From positions 186,001 to 250,000 of the forward strand of contig CACGAC010000001.1 of assembly GCA_902571015.1 (NCBI GenBank): a stretch of DNA of 64,000 bases, given 5' to 3'. This DNA comes from an uncultured Pelagibacteraceae bacterium (GTDB lineage: Bacteria; Pseudomonadota; Alphaproteobacteria; Pelagibacterales; Pelagibacteraceae). The position numbers were made by a program, and so were the translations under genes. How positions within the stretch are numbered: the first letter of the stretch is position 1; each line of letters opens with the position of its first letter. Shown in pieces: positions 26,931-36,291 of this stretch. A model generated the notes under the pieces. That model saw only the letters and a list, made by a program, of their open reading frames with translations, made no database searches and was not told where the DNA came from.

Positions 26931-28465
26931 TGAGAAAAATCAAATCAGCTTTAATATCATTATCTGATAAATCTAATCTTAAGCCTTTATTAAAAGAATT
27001 GAGAAGAAATAACATCAAGATAATTAGTTCAGGTGGAACATTTAAGACAATTAGGAAACTTAAATTCAAATGTTTTGATGTTTCAGATTTTACAGGATTT
27101 AAGGAAATCCTTAATGGAAGAGTAAAAACGTTACACCCTAAAATACATGCAGGAATTTTAAATAAAAGAAATAATAAATCTCACGCTGATGATATTAAAA
27201 GAAATAATTTTGAAAATATTGATTTAGTAATTGTAAATTTCTATCCATTTGAAAAAACGATTGAACAAACAAAAAACCATTCAAAAATTATTGAAAATAT
27301 TGATGTTGGGGGACCAACTATGGTCAGAGCTGCCGCCAAAAATTATAATCATGTAACTGTGATAACTTCTGCCAATCACTATTCAGAACTTATAAATGAG
27401 TTAAAGCGAAATAAAGGTGGTACTTCTCTCAAATTTAGGGAAAAAATGTCTAGGTTAGCATTTAGTGAGACCGCCTATTATGATGCTGTAATTTCAAACT
27501 ATTTCAACAGATTTAAAAATATCAGTTTCCCTAAAAGAAAAGTTCTTTACACAAATTTAGTTGAAAAACTTAGGTATGGAGAAAATCCTCACCAAATGGG
27601 TGCTTTCTATTCTCAAAATAAAAGAAATGAATTAAAACAAATTCATGGAAAATCTTTAAGTTATAATAATTACAATGATATTTTTGCTGCAATTACTATT
27701 TCAAAATCACTTCCAAAAAATACTGGTACAGTTATTGTTAAACATGGAAATCCTTGTGGTGTCTCAGCTTTAAAGAATAGTTTAGATAGCTACATATCAG
27801 CGTTAGAGACTGATCCAATAAGTGCATTTGGTGGTATTGTTTCTTGTAACTATAAGATTACTCAAAAACATGCATTAATGTTAAATAAGATTTTTCTTGA
27901 GGTAATCGTTGCTAATGGTTTTGATAAAAAAGCTCTTAAAATATTAAAATCAAAAAAAAATCTCAGGCTTATAGATTCATCAAAAATTTCATTTAATGAA
28001 GTATGGAAGTTTAACTCTTTAAATAATTTTACATTCATACAATCAGAAGATAAGAAGATTTTTTCAAAGAAAGATTTTAGAATTGTTTCAAAAAGAAAAC
28101 CTAATAAATCACAACTTGATAATTTAATGTTTGCATTTAATGTTTGTCGTTATACAAAATCCAATGCTATTGTTCTTGCTAGTAATAAATCTACTATCGG
28201 CATTGGGTCAGGACAACCAAGTAGATTAGATAGTTGTGAGATTGCAATAAGTAAAATGAACAAGTTTTCAAAAATTAAAAATGAAATTGTAGCTGCATCA
28301 GATGCTTTTTTTCCATTTGTTGATGGGATAGAAAAATTAGTTCAATCAGGGGCTAGTGCGATAGTCCAACCAGCTGGTTCAATAAGGGATAAGGAGATTA
28401 TAAAATTTGCGAACGAGACGAATACTGTTTTAGTTTTTTCAAAAACTCGTCATTTTAGACATTGA
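26927..28465 (+). CDS. purH: Bifunctional AICAR transformylase/IMP cyclohydrolase
   Basis: 512 residues catalysing the last two steps of IMP synthesis. The N-terminal cyclohydrolase domain shows SSGGTFKTIRKL near 34, GRVKTLHPKIHAGIL near 64 and NIDVGGPTMVRAAAKN near 124. The C-terminal transformylase domain shows VKHGNPCGVSAL near 271, DPISAFGGIVS near 295 and IGIGSGQPSRLDS near 424. Two ATGs lie in tandem at 26927 and 26930. It is convergent with phhB, 11 bases overlapping. Confidence 0.97.
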   Translation: MMRKIKSALISLSDKSNLKPLLKELRRNNIKIISSGGTFKTIRKLKFKCFDVSDFTGFKEILNGRVKTLHPKIHAGILNKRNNKSHADDIKRNNFENIDLVIVNFYPFEKTIEQTKNHSKIIENIDVGGPTMVRAAAKNYNHVTVITSANHYSELINELKRNKGGTSLKFREKMSRLAFSETAYYDAVISNYFNRFKNISFPKRKVLYTNLVEKLRYGENPHQMGAFYSQNKRNELKQIHGKSLSYNNYNDIFAAITISKSLPKNTGTVIVKHGNPCGVSALKNSLDSYISALETDPISAFGGIVSCNYKITQKHALMLNKIFLEVIVANGFDKKALKILKSKKNLRLIDSSKISFNEVWKFNSLNNFTFIQSEDKKIFSKKDFRIVSKRKPNKSQLDNLMFAFNVCRYTKSNAIVLASNKSTIGIGSGQPSRLDSCEIAISKMNKFSKIKNEIVAASDAFFPFVDGIEKLVQSGASAIVQPAGSIRDKEIIKFANETNTVLVFSKTRHFRH

Positions 28466-28799
28466 CTATCCTATCAATTTTAGCAGCTAGTATAAAATCG
28501 TTTTCAGATAAACCCTCTATAGCATGAGTTGTAATATTAATTTTAGCATAACCCCATCCAAAAATAATGTCAGGATGATGACCCTCCTGCTCAGAGATTT
28601 TGCCGACCTCGTTGACAAATTTTTGGCTTTCTAAAAAATTTTTAAATTCAAATTTTTTTTCTAAAAGATAAACCTTTTTATTGTTTTGAATAATCTCCCA
28701 ACCATCAACTTTTTTTTGATATTTATGAATTTCAGAAATATCAAAAGCTTTAATTCCACCTTCACAAGGAACACATTTTTTTTCTAATAAATCAGTCAT
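28455..28799 (-). CDS. phhB: Pterin-4a-carbinolamine dehydratase
   Basis: 114 residues. The catalytic HHP motif is in EGHHPDIIFGWGYAKI near residue 74, and KCVPCEGGIKAF lies near the start, both typical of the family. It dehydrates 4a-hydroxy-tetrahydropterin during cofactor recycling and doubles as a pterin-related regulator in some organisms. No aromatic amino acid hydroxylase is visible in the window. The 3' end overlaps purH by 11 bases and tRNA-Gly lies 7 bases upstream. Confidence 0.93.
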   Translation of the reverse strand: MTDLLEKKCVPCEGGIKAFDISEIHKYQKKVDGWEIIQNNKKVYLLEKKFEFKNFLESQKFVNEVGKISEQEGHHPDIIFGWGYAKINITTHAIEGLSENDFILAAKIDRIVNV

Positions 28800-28806
28800 A
28801 ATCTAA

Positions 28807-28881
28807 TGGAGCGGGCAAAGGGGATCGAACCCTCGACCTTCTCGTTGGCAACGAGACGCTCTACCACTGAGCTACGCCCGC
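28807..28881 (-). tRNA. tRNA-Gly (anticodon GCC)
   Basis: Read on the minus strand, the acceptor arm GCGGGCG pairs with TGCCCGC. The D-arm is GCTCAGTGGTAGAGC, and the anticodon stem TCTCG/CGAGA holds the loop TTGCCAA, giving anticodon GCC. The T-arm carries GGTTCGATCC. The discriminator T and an encoded CCA end at 28807. All cloverleaf parts are present without mismatches in the arms I checked. Confidence 0.97.
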
Positions 28882-29028
28882 AAATTAATTTTAAAAATAA
28901 TATTTTTTTTTATATTAAGCAAGTATCTATTTTAAAAAAATATATATTCAAATGTGTAATAAGTATTTTGAAGATATTCTATTAAAAACCTCCATCGACT
29001 GATGATAATGGTTATGATAAAAATAATA

Positions 29029-29790
29029 ATGAAGATAAATTCAATTTGGATATCAACAACACCAAGAACAGGTTCTATGTGACTTTATAACGTTGCAAGA
29101 GAAATTTTAAAGTTTTCTAAAATGAATGTTTTTCCAATTAAAATACCAAAAAGTAGCCAAAAGTTTTTTGAAATATTTGAAAAACAAAGTCTTATTGATC
29201 AAGATGACTCAAATAAATATGTTTTTAAAGTTCATAGGATTTTAAAACCTAATCTACCAAAATCAAAGATTTTAACCACAATTAGAGATCCTAGAGATGT
29301 TTGCATTTCATTTAAAGAGTTTATGAAAACAGATTTTAATACAGCTTTGAAGGCTGCAAAAGACCTATTACACTATGAAAAAATTTATAAAACTTATGAT
29401 AGAGATTATGTAAAATTTTTTAAATATGAAGATATTGAAAACAAATCAATTGAAACAATTTTAGAGATTGCAAATTTTATTGGTTCTGAAATTAATCATA
29501 AAAACGCTGAAGAGATATCTTATAAATATAACAAACAAAAAATTATAAATTTAACAAAAAGTAATGATGAAAATTTAATTTCAAAAATTAAAAATAAAGA
29601 AAATATAGATGACTCAGATATAGTATATTTTTCTAAAAATAATTATAGATCTTTTGATACTAAAACAGGTTTTCAAACTAACCACGTTTCAAATCGTGAC
29701 ACGGGAGATTGGAAAAAATCTTTTTCATCAAGAGAAATTAAAATACTTAATTTTGAATTTAAAGATTTTATTTCTAAATATGAATTTTAA
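29029..29790 (+). pseudogene. Sulfotransferase gene interrupted by an in-frame TGA
   Basis: One frame runs from the ATG at 29029 to the stop at 29790 with a single interruption, TGA at 29080-29082. The translated start is KINSIWISTTPRTGSM-stop-LYNVAREILK; the stop falls exactly where the sulfotransferase cofactor loop has Trp (PKSGTTWL type), so TGG has become TGA. Downstream the frame continues normally with TTIRDPRDVCIS (the second PAPS-binding motif) and RDTGDWKKSF. A shorter protein of 222 residues could start at 29122, but it would lack the PAPS loop. In-frame ATGs also occur upstream from 29002. A base-calling error cannot be excluded. Confidence 0.75.
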
Positions 29791-29844
29791 AAAAATTCAA
29801 TCACAACCATAAAATATTTTTACAAAAATATTTAAATAGTAAAT

Positions 29845-30693
29845 TTAATATTTTAATTCTTCTAAATTTTTGACAAAAATATTATTCAATTTATCAACAA
29901 ATTCTTTATCAAAGTTGTTTTGCCAATTATTTTTTGGACCTAAATGAAAAAAGGGTATCTTTTTTTTTTCTTCTCGAGAAATAATAGATTCATTAAAACC
30001 ATTTGTCTCTTCTATTTTTTTCAAATTTTCGAAAGATGTGCTTTTAACAGCATTTTTAGCCTTTTCTCTACTAAATCCATTTTTATTGTTTGTTAGTTTA
30101 TCAATATATTCAATGATCTCTTTAAATACAAAAAAAGTTTCTGATAATAAATCCTCATATTTTAAAAATTTTATTGGTAACAATTTATTATTTTTCCAGG
30201 ATTGATAGTTTAATTCCCAAGAACTAATAAATTGATAATCACTATAATCATTTTTTTTTTTAAAATCATAAGTAAAGTTTTTTTTATCTTGCATTACCTC
30301 TAAAGCTTTATCATGATTAATTTGAAAATGCCTGGACATAGAATCTAAAACATTTCTAGGATCTCTAACTATATAAATTCCTCCAAGTGAATTGGTTTTA
30401 TTTGTAAAATCATTATTTCCTAATTTCACAAGAGCATTATGTGTCTTAAAAAATCTTATCTTTCGGTCTTTGTTAATTTTGTCCTGGGCTGAGATCCAAA
30501 ACCTTGAGGTATCTCCCGGTGTTGCTAAATTGTAATCAAAATTTTCTAAATATTTTTTTACAGGAAACTGTTCAACGTTCTTTAAATGATTGTCACCAAG
30601 AAAAACCCCATCTTTTGAATAATAATAAGCACTTATCAATGATCTTAGCCATGTGTTCCCATTTTTCGGATATGAAGCGAGCCAAATTATCAT
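29845..30693 (-). CDS. Sulfotransferase
   Basis: 282 residues. It carries both PAPS-binding motifs of the cytosolic-type sulfotransferase family: IIWLASYPKNGNTWLRSLIS at residues 2-21 and GIYIVRDPRNVLDS near 105, plus KYEDLL near 180 and the C-terminal GPKNNWQNNF. It transfers sulfate from PAPS to an unknown acceptor. It is closely similar to the gene at 51607-52449 and convergent with the broken sulfotransferase beside it. No signal peptide. Confidence 0.9.
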   Translation of the reverse strand: MIIWLASYPKNGNTWLRSLISAYYYSKDGVFLGDNHLKNVEQFPVKKYLENFDYNLATPGDTSRFWISAQDKINKDRKIRFFKTHNALVKLGNNDFTNKTNSLGGIYIVRDPRNVLDSMSRHFQINHDKALEVMQDKKNFTYDFKKKNDYSDYQFISSWELNYQSWKNNKLLPIKFLKYEDLLSETFFVFKEIIEYIDKLTNNKNGFSREKAKNAVKSTSFENLKKIEETNGFNESIISREEKKKIPFFHLGPKNNWQNNFDKEFVDKLNNIFVKNLEELKY

Positions 30694-30743
30694 TTGTTTA
30701 TCTTTAAAATATTTTTATATTAATAATATATATTTAATAAATT

Positions 30744-31385
30744 ATGAAACTTCCAAAAATTATACCTATTTTTCCACTAAGCAATTTTATAATTTTTCCT
30801 AAAACTACAGTGCCATTAAACATTTTTGAACCAAGATATATAGATATGGTAAATGATACTATGAAAGCTGAAAAGTTTGTAGGTATGGTGCAACCCAAAA
30901 TAACAAAAAATTTTGATGATAATAAATTACCTGCGCTTCATAAGGTTGGTTGTTTAGGTAAAATTACAAGCTTCGAAGAAGCTGATGATGGAAGATATCT
31001 AATAGGTCTAAAAGGTGTGATTAGATTTGAAATCAAAAAAGAAATTTACTCAAATAAAAAGTACAGAGAATTTGAAATAAATTTTGAGAATTTCTTAGAT
31101 GATTTAGAAGAAACAAAGGAAAATTTAAAATTTTCTGATTTGGAACTTATTTTTAAAGATTTAAAAACTTTGTTCGAAAAAAGGGGTTTTGTTATTAATT
31201 GGAAAGCTCTAGAAAAACAAAGTTTAAATGAGACAATAAATGCTTTAGCGATGACATCGCCATTTAGTTTGGAAGAAAAACAAGTTTTATTAGAGGCTAA
31301 AAACCTAGATATTAGAAAAACAAAAATTTCTGAAATTTTAAATACTTATACTTACGATCAATTTAATAATACTACTCTTCAATAA
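30744..31385 (+). CDS. Lon N-terminal (LON substrate-binding) domain protein
   Basis: 213 residues consisting only of the substrate-binding domain of Lon protease: IPIFPLSNFIIFPKTTVPLN near residue 8, then FEPRYIDMVND, GCLGKITSFEEADDGRYLI near 75 and a helical C-terminus. There is no ATPase or protease part. Such stand-alone proteins are common in proteobacteria and their role is not settled. Convergent with the ubiH-like gene, one base apart. Confidence 0.9.
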   Translation: MKLPKIIPIFPLSNFIIFPKTTVPLNIFEPRYIDMVNDTMKAEKFVGMVQPKITKNFDDNKLPALHKVGCLGKITSFEEADDGRYLIGLKGVIRFEIKKEIYSNKKYREFEINFENFLDDLEETKENLKFSDLELIFKDLKTLFEKRGFVINWKALEKQSLNETINALAMTSPFSLEEKQVLLEAKNLDIRKTKISEILNTYTYDQFNNTTLQ

Positions 31386-31386
31386 A

Positions 31387-32460
31387 TTAATTTTGTAAAC
31401 CTATATCAGCGATATTTTTAAAATATCTATTTAATATTTTACTTCTTCCAACTAATCTAGCTGTTGAGTCAATTAAATTATCTCCAATTTTATTTTCAGG
31501 ATTAAAATATTCATAAATAAAATCGATCCCTTCAGAAAAAATAAAATTTTTACTTTTCGTATTATTTTGAAATTCAATGCATATACTTTTATCTATAGGT
31601 AAACCAAGTTTTATTTTGTAATCAATTATTTTTAATAGTTCCTTTATATCTCTTATTGACATATTAAAACCTTGACCAGCTAAGGGATGAAGTCTATGCA
31701 ACAAATCGCCAAAAGCTAATATGTTATCTTTATAATATTCCCTTAAATTAATTGATTTTAATTTAAATTTTGAAATCTTATGAATTTTCTTTATTTCATA
31801 TTTGGGATTAAACTTTTCAATAATTTTAATAATTTCTGATTCAGTTTTATCCTTTTTTATTCTTGCGGAATAAACGATTGAAGTTTGTTCTTTTGATAAT
31901 GGCAAAAATGCTATTGGACCGTCATTTGTGAAAATCTGTATTGCTTCATTATTAAATGATAATTTTTTATGATTTATAATTGTTGTGAATGCAATACTAT
32001 TGTATTTTTTTTCAAATTTTTTCGAAAAAAATTTTTTTGTTATTTGATTTCTTATATCGCAATTAATTATTAAGTCATAACTTAATCTATTAGATTTAAT
32101 ATTTTTTTTAAATTTAAAAAATTTATTCTTTTTTAATTCGTTAATGAGTTGATTAAATATTTTCTGGTTCTTTAAGATTGCAAAAAGTTTGTCTTTATAA
32201 TCTTCAAATTTTAAAATTTCTTTGTTATTTGAATTTTCTGTGAAAATTTTAATTTTTTTGATTGGCCACAACATTCTTTTAATATTTGATATTTCACTGT
32301 TAAAATAACCAATATTTGATCTTGAAATTCCAATCGTACGGGTCGAATCTATTTCAATATTTTTTTTCTTATAAAATAAATCAACAAATATCTCTTTTTT
32401 AACTAAAGCTTTTGCCAAAGCTAGACTTGTAAGATTATCACCCAATATACATACTTTCAT
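31387..32460 (-). CDS. UbiH/Coq6-family FAD monooxygenase
   Basis: 357 residues from the ATG at 32460 (MKVCILGDNLTSLALAKAL, an FAD dinucleotide-binding start); a longer frame to 32499 has no family sequence and would overlap ftsK. The second FAD motif is DNILAFGDLLHRLHPLAGQG followed by FNMSIRDI near 253, the strongest signature of ubiquinone-ring hydroxylases. Divergence in the middle is high, so which ring position it hydroxylates is unclear. It diverges from ftsK with 30 bases between starts. Confidence 0.85.
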   Translation of the reverse strand: MKVCILGDNLTSLALAKALVKKEIFVDLFYKKKNIEIDSTRTIGISRSNIGYFNSEISNIKRMLWPIKKIKIFTENSNNKEILKFEDYKDKLFAILKNQKIFNQLINELKKNKFFKFKKNIKSNRLSYDLIINCDIRNQITKKFFSKKFEKKYNSIAFTTIINHKKLSFNNEAIQIFTNDGPIAFLPLSKEQTSIVYSARIKKDKTESEIIKIIEKFNPKYEIKKIHKISKFKLKSINLREYYKDNILAFGDLLHRLHPLAGQGFNMSIRDIKELLKIIDYKIKLGLPIDKSICIEFQNNTKSKNFIFSEGIDFIYEYFNPENKIGDNLIDSTARLVGRSKILNRYFKNIADIGLQN

Positions 32461-32490
32461 AATAAATTTAATTTTAACAAGAAAAATTAG

Positions 32491-34611
32491 ATGATACAAA
32501 GTGATAAATTTGATTCACTTGAAATGAATATAAAAAAAATTGTTAATACAACTCTTCTTTTCATTGCTAAGAGATTAACAGAAATATTTGGTTTTCTTAT
32601 ATTATCTGCAGGTATTTTTCTGTTTATCTCATTAATTTCATATTCCCCCGAAGACCCAAATTTTATATTTCCTGAAAACACTGAAATCAAAAATCTTTTA
32701 GGCCTTAGAGGAAGTTATATTTCAGACGTTTTTTTTCAATCAATTGGTCTGATTTCTTATTTAGTTTCTTTAACTTTAATTTTTACTGGAATAAACATTA
32801 TCTTAAACAAAGACTTTTTTCTGATAATTGAAAATCTTTTCTACTCAATTATATATTCAATTCTGGGGTCTTTATTTTTTAGTAATTTTTATAATAGTAC
32901 TTTTGCTCTTTTTATAAATGGCAATGGGGGATTTATTGGAAATTACTTAAATGAAAATTTTTTCCAAAATTTAATAAGTTTAAATGAAAATGTATCCTAT
33001 TATCTTCTTATCATCTTAGTTGTCATACTTTTTTTACTTAGTATTAATTTTAATCTGAAAAAATTTTTTAATTTTCTTAAAAAAATTAATTTTCTTAATC
33101 CAAAAAATAATAGAAATTACACCGAAAAGAGTGAAGTTATTAATGAATATATTCCGCAAGAAGAAATTAAAAATTTAATTCAAGAAGATTTACCCTTTAT
33201 TAAAGCTGAAGAAATAAAAAAATCTGAATTACAAAAATTTAAATTACCTAACTTGGATTTACTTAAAATTCCATCCAAAAAGGAAAAGGAAATTTCTGAA
33301 AAAAACCAATCAAGTGATCCTGAATTTTTAGAAAAAATATTATTAGACTTTGGTGTAAATGGTAAAATCAAAAAAATAAGTCATGGGCCAGTCGTAACGT
33401 TAAATGAGTTTGAACCCGCTGCTGGAGTAAAGGTTTCCAAAATTATAAATCTATCAGATGATATCGCGAGAAATACAAGCTCAGAGTCTGCAAGAATTTC
33501 AACTATTCCAGGAAGTAACACTGTTGGAATTGAATTACCTAATTCATCGAGAGAAAATGTTTACTTAAGTGAGATTTTAAATAACAGCGACTTTAAGAAA
33601 AAAGAAATAAAGTTACCAATCGCTCTAGGTAAGAGTATATCTGGAAATCCAATAGTTGGGGATTTATCCTCAATGCCTCATTTGTTAATAGCTGGAACAA
33701 CTGGATCTGGAAAATCGGTTTGTATTAACACAATAATATTATCACTGCTTTACCGTCATCCTCCTGATAGATGTAAATTTATTTTAATTGATCCAAAAAT
33801 GCTGGAATTGTCAACTTACGAGGGTGTGCCTCATCTTTTATGTCCTGTGATAACGGAAGCAAAAAAAGCAGCTTCAGTCTTAGGTTGGGTAGTTAAAGAA
33901 ATGGAAAGTAGATACAGACTAATGACCAAGGAAGGAGTTAGAAATATTGATGGTTATAACACAAAACACAAACTTCCAATGCCTTATATAGTCGTAGTGG
34001 TTGATGAAATGTCAGATTTAATGCTAGTGGCAGGAAAAGAAATTGAAAACTATATTCAAAAATTATCTCAAATGGCAAGGGCGGCTGGCATACACATTAT
34101 CATGGCTACTCAAAGACCAAGTGTTGATGTAATTACAGGAACAATTAAAGCAAACTTTCCTACACGAATATCTTTTCAAGTTACATCTAAAATAGATAGT
34201 AGAACCATATTGGGAGAACAAGGTGCTGAACAGTTATTAGGTAAAGGTGATATGTTGTATATGTCATCTGCTAACAGAGTTATAAGAATACATGCACCAT
34301 TTGTATCTGACAATGAGATTGAAAATATCAACAATTCTTTAAGATCTCAAGCAGAACCAGATTATGTGGACGAAATTCTAAATTTTGCAGATGAAAAAGA
34401 AATGGGTGATGGACTTAAAAATATGGGTGATAAAGATGAACTTTATCAAACAGCTGTGGAAATAATAAAATCTGAAGGGAAAGCATCAACGTCTTTTTTA
34501 CAAAGAAAACTACAAATAGGATATAATCGAGCAGCAAGAATAATTGATATGATGGAAGAAGAGGGAATTGTGAGTAAGGCCAATCATGTAGGAAAACGTG
34601 ATGTTCTTTGA
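32491..34611 (+). CDS. ftsK: DNA translocase FtsK
   Basis: 706 residues. Four membrane segments lie in the first 190 residues, followed by a short charged linker (about 200-290) and the motor: ISHGPVVTLNEFEPAAGVK, GTTGSGKSVCINT (Walker A near 407), VVVDEMSDLML (Walker B near 505) and MATQRPSVDVITG. The C-terminal gamma winged helix (TSFLQRKLQIGYNRAARIID, from about 666) reads the KOPS sequences that steer chromosome ends at division. The linker is much shorter than in E. coli, which fits genome streamlining. lolA follows on the stop codon. Confidence 0.96.
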   Translation: MIQSDKFDSLEMNIKKIVNTTLLFIAKRLTEIFGFLILSAGIFLFISLISYSPEDPNFIFPENTEIKNLLGLRGSYISDVFFQSIGLISYLVSLTLIFTGINIILNKDFFLIIENLFYSIIYSILGSLFFSNFYNSTFALFINGNGGFIGNYLNENFFQNLISLNENVSYYLLIILVVILFLLSINFNLKKFFNFLKKINFLNPKNNRNYTEKSEVINEYIPQEEIKNLIQEDLPFIKAEEIKKSELQKFKLPNLDLLKIPSKKEKEISEKNQSSDPEFLEKILLDFGVNGKIKKISHGPVVTLNEFEPAAGVKVSKIINLSDDIARNTSSESARISTIPGSNTVGIELPNSSRENVYLSEILNNSDFKKKEIKLPIALGKSISGNPIVGDLSSMPHLLIAGTTGSGKSVCINTIILSLLYRHPPDRCKFILIDPKMLELSTYEGVPHLLCPVITEAKKAASVLGWVVKEMESRYRLMTKEGVRNIDGYNTKHKLPMPYIVVVVDEMSDLMLVAGKEIENYIQKLSQMARAAGIHIIMATQRPSVDVITGTIKANFPTRISFQVTSKIDSRTILGEQGAEQLLGKGDMLYMSSANRVIRIHAPFVSDNEIENINNSLRSQAEPDYVDEILNFADEKEMGDGLKNMGDKDELYQTAVEIIKSEGKASTSFLQRKLQIGYNRAARIIDMMEEEGIVSKANHVGKRDVL

Positions 34612-35159
34612 TGATTAATAAGTTAATTTTTTTATTTCTTTTATTTTCAATTGTTGAGGCTTCAGCGAATGTCAAACAAAGAATTATTCAAAATTTAGAA
34701 ACTACTAATAACTTGACATTTAATTTTGAACAAAACGTTAATGGTAAAACAGAAAATGGCCATTGTGCTCTTTCATACCCAAAAAAAATATTTTGCAAAT
34801 ATAATTTAAAAAATAACAAAATTTTAGTTTCTAATGGTAAATCAATAGTTATCAAAACTAAGAGTAGCTATTACCTATATCCCCTTGAACGAACACCATT
34901 AAATTTAATATTAAATAAAAAATTTTTAATTAATAAAATCAAAAATTTAAATGAGAGAATTTTGGATAATAAATTTGTAAATTTTAAGTTTTTTGAAGAA
35001 GATTTTGAAGTTAATATTTTCTTTGATTTTAAAACTCTTGATTTAATCGGTTGGCAAACCACAGATATTTATCAAAATCTTAGTATCACTTTTTTAGACT
35101 CGGTTAAAAAAAATCAAAAATTAAATAGTAATTTATTTGATTTACCTCAACAAAATTAA
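34611..35159 (+). CDS. lolA: Outer-membrane lipoprotein carrier LolA
   Basis: 182 residues from the ATG at 34611, which shares its A with the ftsK TGA; a TTG one codon earlier is possible but less likely. Signal peptide to about residue 18 (VEASA-N). The mature part has the LolA pattern NLTFNFEQNVNGKTENGHC near 34, CKYNLKNNKILVSNGKS near 62 and the strand DLIGWQTTDIYQN near 146. LolA ferries lipoproteins across the periplasm. The ftsK-lolA pairing is common in proteobacteria and supports the call. It overlaps the convergent GNAT gene by 4 bases. Confidence 0.9.
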   Translation: MINKLIFLFLLFSIVEASANVKQRIIQNLETTNNLTFNFEQNVNGKTENGHCALSYPKKIFCKYNLKNNKILVSNGKSIVIKTKSSYYLYPLERTPLNLILNKKFLINKIKNLNERILDNKFVNFKFFEEDFEVNIFFDFKTLDLIGWQTTDIYQNLSITFLDSVKKNQKLNSNLFDLPQQN

Positions 35160-35659
35160 ATTGAAACAGACTCCGTTTTATAAATTCTCATACCCCTTGA
35201 AATATAATTATTTAATGCATTTTTATGGTCTAAGGAGCAAGTATGTACCCAGACTCGATTAGTATTTTCAGAAAAAGAATTCCTAATAGCTGATGTCAAA
35301 AGGAAAGAACCTAATTTTTTATTTTGATATTCTTTGAGTAAACCAAGATAAGCAATTTCTGTCTCCCTTTTTTCCTTATGGAAAATAAGTTCAAAATATC
35401 CAGCCATATCGTCAGCTTTTTTAAGAATATAAGTTTTTACCTTTTGATCAGAAATATATTCGATCCATTGTTTATCGGTCCAAACTAATCGATCCGTCCA
35501 TCGATGTTCTTTACCTATATTTTTATAAAAAAATTTATTTATTTGAAAATCTGTCGGATCACTAAGATTGATTAAGCAATCATCTGGAGAAAATTCTGAT
35601 TTTTTTAAATCTTTAAGTGAATTAATTTCTAAATAATTTCTCTCAACTTTAGTGCTCAC
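35156..35659 (-). CDS. GNAT-family acetyltransferase
   Basis: 167 residues from a GTG at 35659 that overlaps the HIT gene's stop. The acetyl-CoA site is in AYLGLLKEYQNKKLGSFLL followed by TSAIRNSF near 105, and VWVHTCSLDHKNALNNYISR near 137 matches the last strand-helix unit. Substrate unknown. It ends the his transcript, probably by translational coupling. Confidence 0.88.
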   Translation of the reverse strand: MSTKVERNYLEINSLKDLKKSEFSPDDCLINLSDPTDFQINKFFYKNIGKEHRWTDRLVWTDKQWIEYISDQKVKTYILKKADDMAGYFELIFHKEKRETEIAYLGLLKEYQNKKLGSFLLTSAIRNSFSENTNRVWVHTCSLDHKNALNNYISRGMRIYKTESVSI

Positions 35660-36021
35660 TCCACCATCTTTCCAACTTTTTCACCTCCAAATAGGTGAAA
35701 ATGTAAATGAGGTACTTCTTGACCACCGTGTTCAGAAATATTAGCTAAAGCACGATAACCTTTACCACCGTCAACTGATATCCCAAGCTTTTTGGCAACA
35801 AGATTAATACCCTTTAATAAACCCACCATTTCCTCTGGGGAGGCATTTTGACTAAAATCATCAAGGTCAATATATTTTCCTTTCGGTATTACCAACGCAT
35901 GAATTTTTTTTTGTGGATTAATATCATGAAATGATAAAACGTAATCATCCTCGTAAATCTTTTTACAAGGAATTTCTCCCCTTAAGATTTTAGCAAAAAT
36001 ATTATTATCATCGTAACTCAT
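35656..36021 (-). CDS. HIT-family (HinT-like) nucleotide hydrolase
   Basis: 121 residues with the histidine-triad active site HLHFHLFGG near 104, and the family start NIFAKILRGEIPCKKIYEDD followed by DYVLSFHDINPQ. HinT enzymes hydrolyse AMP-lysine and similar phosphoramidates. The ATG overlaps the hisE stop by 4 bases, so it is part of the his transcript. Confidence 0.95.
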   Translation of the reverse strand: MSYDDNNIFAKILRGEIPCKKIYEDDYVLSFHDINPQKKIHALVIPKGKYIDLDDFSQNASPEEMVGLLKGINLVAKKLGISVDGGKGYRALANISEHGGQEVPHLHFHLFGGEKVGKMVE

Positions 36022-36290
36022 TTTTTTCTTTTATTTAGTTCTTCCATTACATCCTCAATTTTCACATCATTTGCCTCTAGATACATTATTAAATGATAGA
36101 AAACATCAGCTGCTTCATGAATTTTATTTGAATTTTTTTCTACTGCCTCAATAAGTTCATTAATTTCCTCTAGGATCTTTTCTTTGCTCAACGATTTATC
36201 ACTAAGTAATTTATTGGTGTAAGAACCATCTACTGGAGTTTTTTTCCGCTCTCTTGCAAGATTAAATAAGCTTTCTAAAGTATTAAGCAT
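36018..36290 (-). CDS. hisE: Phosphoribosyl-ATP pyrophosphatase
   Basis: 90 residues, a helical enzyme for the second step of histidine synthesis. EEINELIEAVEK near 40 and HEAADVFYHLIMYL near 57 carry the acidic metal-binding residues of the MazG-like fold. There is no HisI domain fused. It begins one base after hisF. Confidence 0.94.
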   Translation of the reverse strand: MLNTLESLFNLARERKKTPVDGSYTNKLLSDKSLSKEKILEEINELIEAVEKNSNKIHEAADVFYHLIMYLEANDVKIEDVMEELNKRKK

Positions 36291-36291
36291 A

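Noticed and set aside
28882-29001. Possible integration site or island boundary at tRNA-Gly
   Set aside because: No integrase and no repeated tRNA 3' end could be found beside the sulfotransferase genes.
29002-29121. Genetic-code change with TGA read as Trp
   Set aside because: Many clear genes in the window end with TGA (for example ftsK and tsaD), so TGA is a stop here; a point mutation or sequencing error is simpler.
28801-30743. CRISPR array or toxin-antitoxin locus around the sulfotransferases
   Set aside because: No spaced direct repeats and no small toxin-antitoxin pair are visible.
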